DNA of 23,590 nt, taken from contig JANQRM010000452.1 in NCBI GenBank assembly GCA_028284565.1, forward strand, positions 1 through 23,590, read 5' to 3'. A program made the position numbers and the translations under genes. The stretch is from Anaerolineae bacterium. GTDB lineage: Bacteria; Chloroflexota; Anaerolineae; Aggregatilineales; Phototrophicaceae. The notes beneath the pieces are model-generated. The model saw nothing but the letters and a program-made list of their open reading frames with translations, was not told the DNA's origin and did no database searches. This document shows, piece after piece, positions 23,269 to 23,590 of the stretch. Each line of letters opens with the position of its first letter. Within the stretch, counting starts at the first letter, position 1.

Positions 23269-23590
23269 ATAATCTCGATAAAGAAGTGGAAGCAAATACA
23301 TGTTCTTGAATTTCGAGAAAGTTTGTTTGTATTTACAAACGCCCATCTCCCAAATATCAGCTCTTTTCGCTCTTGGGAACTTGCATTGCCGATGTGATTT
23401 GCCCCTGATACACGCATGTCTGTCGTGAAACATTGGAGCACATCGGCATTGGAGCCGTTTCGCGATGCCGCAAGTTCGTTCGATAGTAATTACATGATGA
23501 TCGAAGGCAGCCAGCTTAAACAGAATACTGATTGAGTAGATTTAGCAAGTCGAAGTACAAAACCCGAAACTATATACCAAAGACCACCGC
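23269..23590. other. Right edge, no recognised gene
   Basis: There are 322 bases after the aldolase/dehydrogenase remnant. A 39-codon plus-strand ORF (23416-23535, starting MSVVKHWSTSALEPFRDA) could be a truncated start of the next gene, but I do not recognise its family. Nothing else stands out. Confidence 0.4.

Overview
The window looks like a piece of a mid-GC bacterial chromosome, probably Chloroflexota. That assignment is inferred from the style of a PknB-type kinase N-terminus, a ParA remnant and a NarL-type sensor pair, not from any marker gene. It has three parts: a decayed left flank (about 1-5690), an intact catabolic block (about 5696-21430), and a decayed right flank (about 21527-23590).

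Left flank. Most genes here are broken by frameshifts, stops or truncation: an IS982-family transposase, the first 69 codons of a Ser/Thr protein kinase, a ParA-type ATPase followed by a small overlapping ORF, a NarL-type histidine kinase and response regulator, and the C-terminal end of an aryl/acyl-CoA ligase. One long gene is intact, a class C beta-lactamase-fold serine hydrolase (1078-2481). The RidA-family gene directly after the ligase debris (5696-6085) is also intact.

Central block. Eleven genes are open from end to end. On the minus strand, a HutC-type GntR regulator leads an operon with a CUT1 sugar ABC importer (binding protein, two permeases, no ATPase). A strong promoter with a dre-like GntR operator over its -10 box lies in front of the regulator. 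Then come an amidohydrolase-fold enzyme on the plus strand and, diverging from it, a minus-strand trio: a glycerol-kinase-like FGGY kinase, a GlpA-like FAD oxidase with a BFD [2Fe-2S] tail, and a second FAD/NAD oxidoreductase. A GH31 alpha-glycosidase (plus strand) follows, then a large CehA/McbA metallohydrolase and a Nif3/DUF34 protein (minus strand). Together they suggest regulated uptake of an oligosaccharide or glycosylated polyol, cleavage by GH31, then phosphorylation and oxidation of the released polyol. The kinase lacks the arginine that glycerol kinases use to hold glycerol, so its substrate may not be glycerol. The roles of the CehA-like, Nif3-like and amidohydrolase proteins are open.

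Right flank. A defective IS1-family element (21527-22238, with inverted repeats, a frameshifted transposase and an internal deletion) sits 16 bp upstream of the gntR -35 box. Beyond it is the C-terminal remnant of a bifunctional rhamnulose-1-phosphate aldolase/alcohol dehydrogenase. No rRNA, tRNA or CRISPR array was seen.
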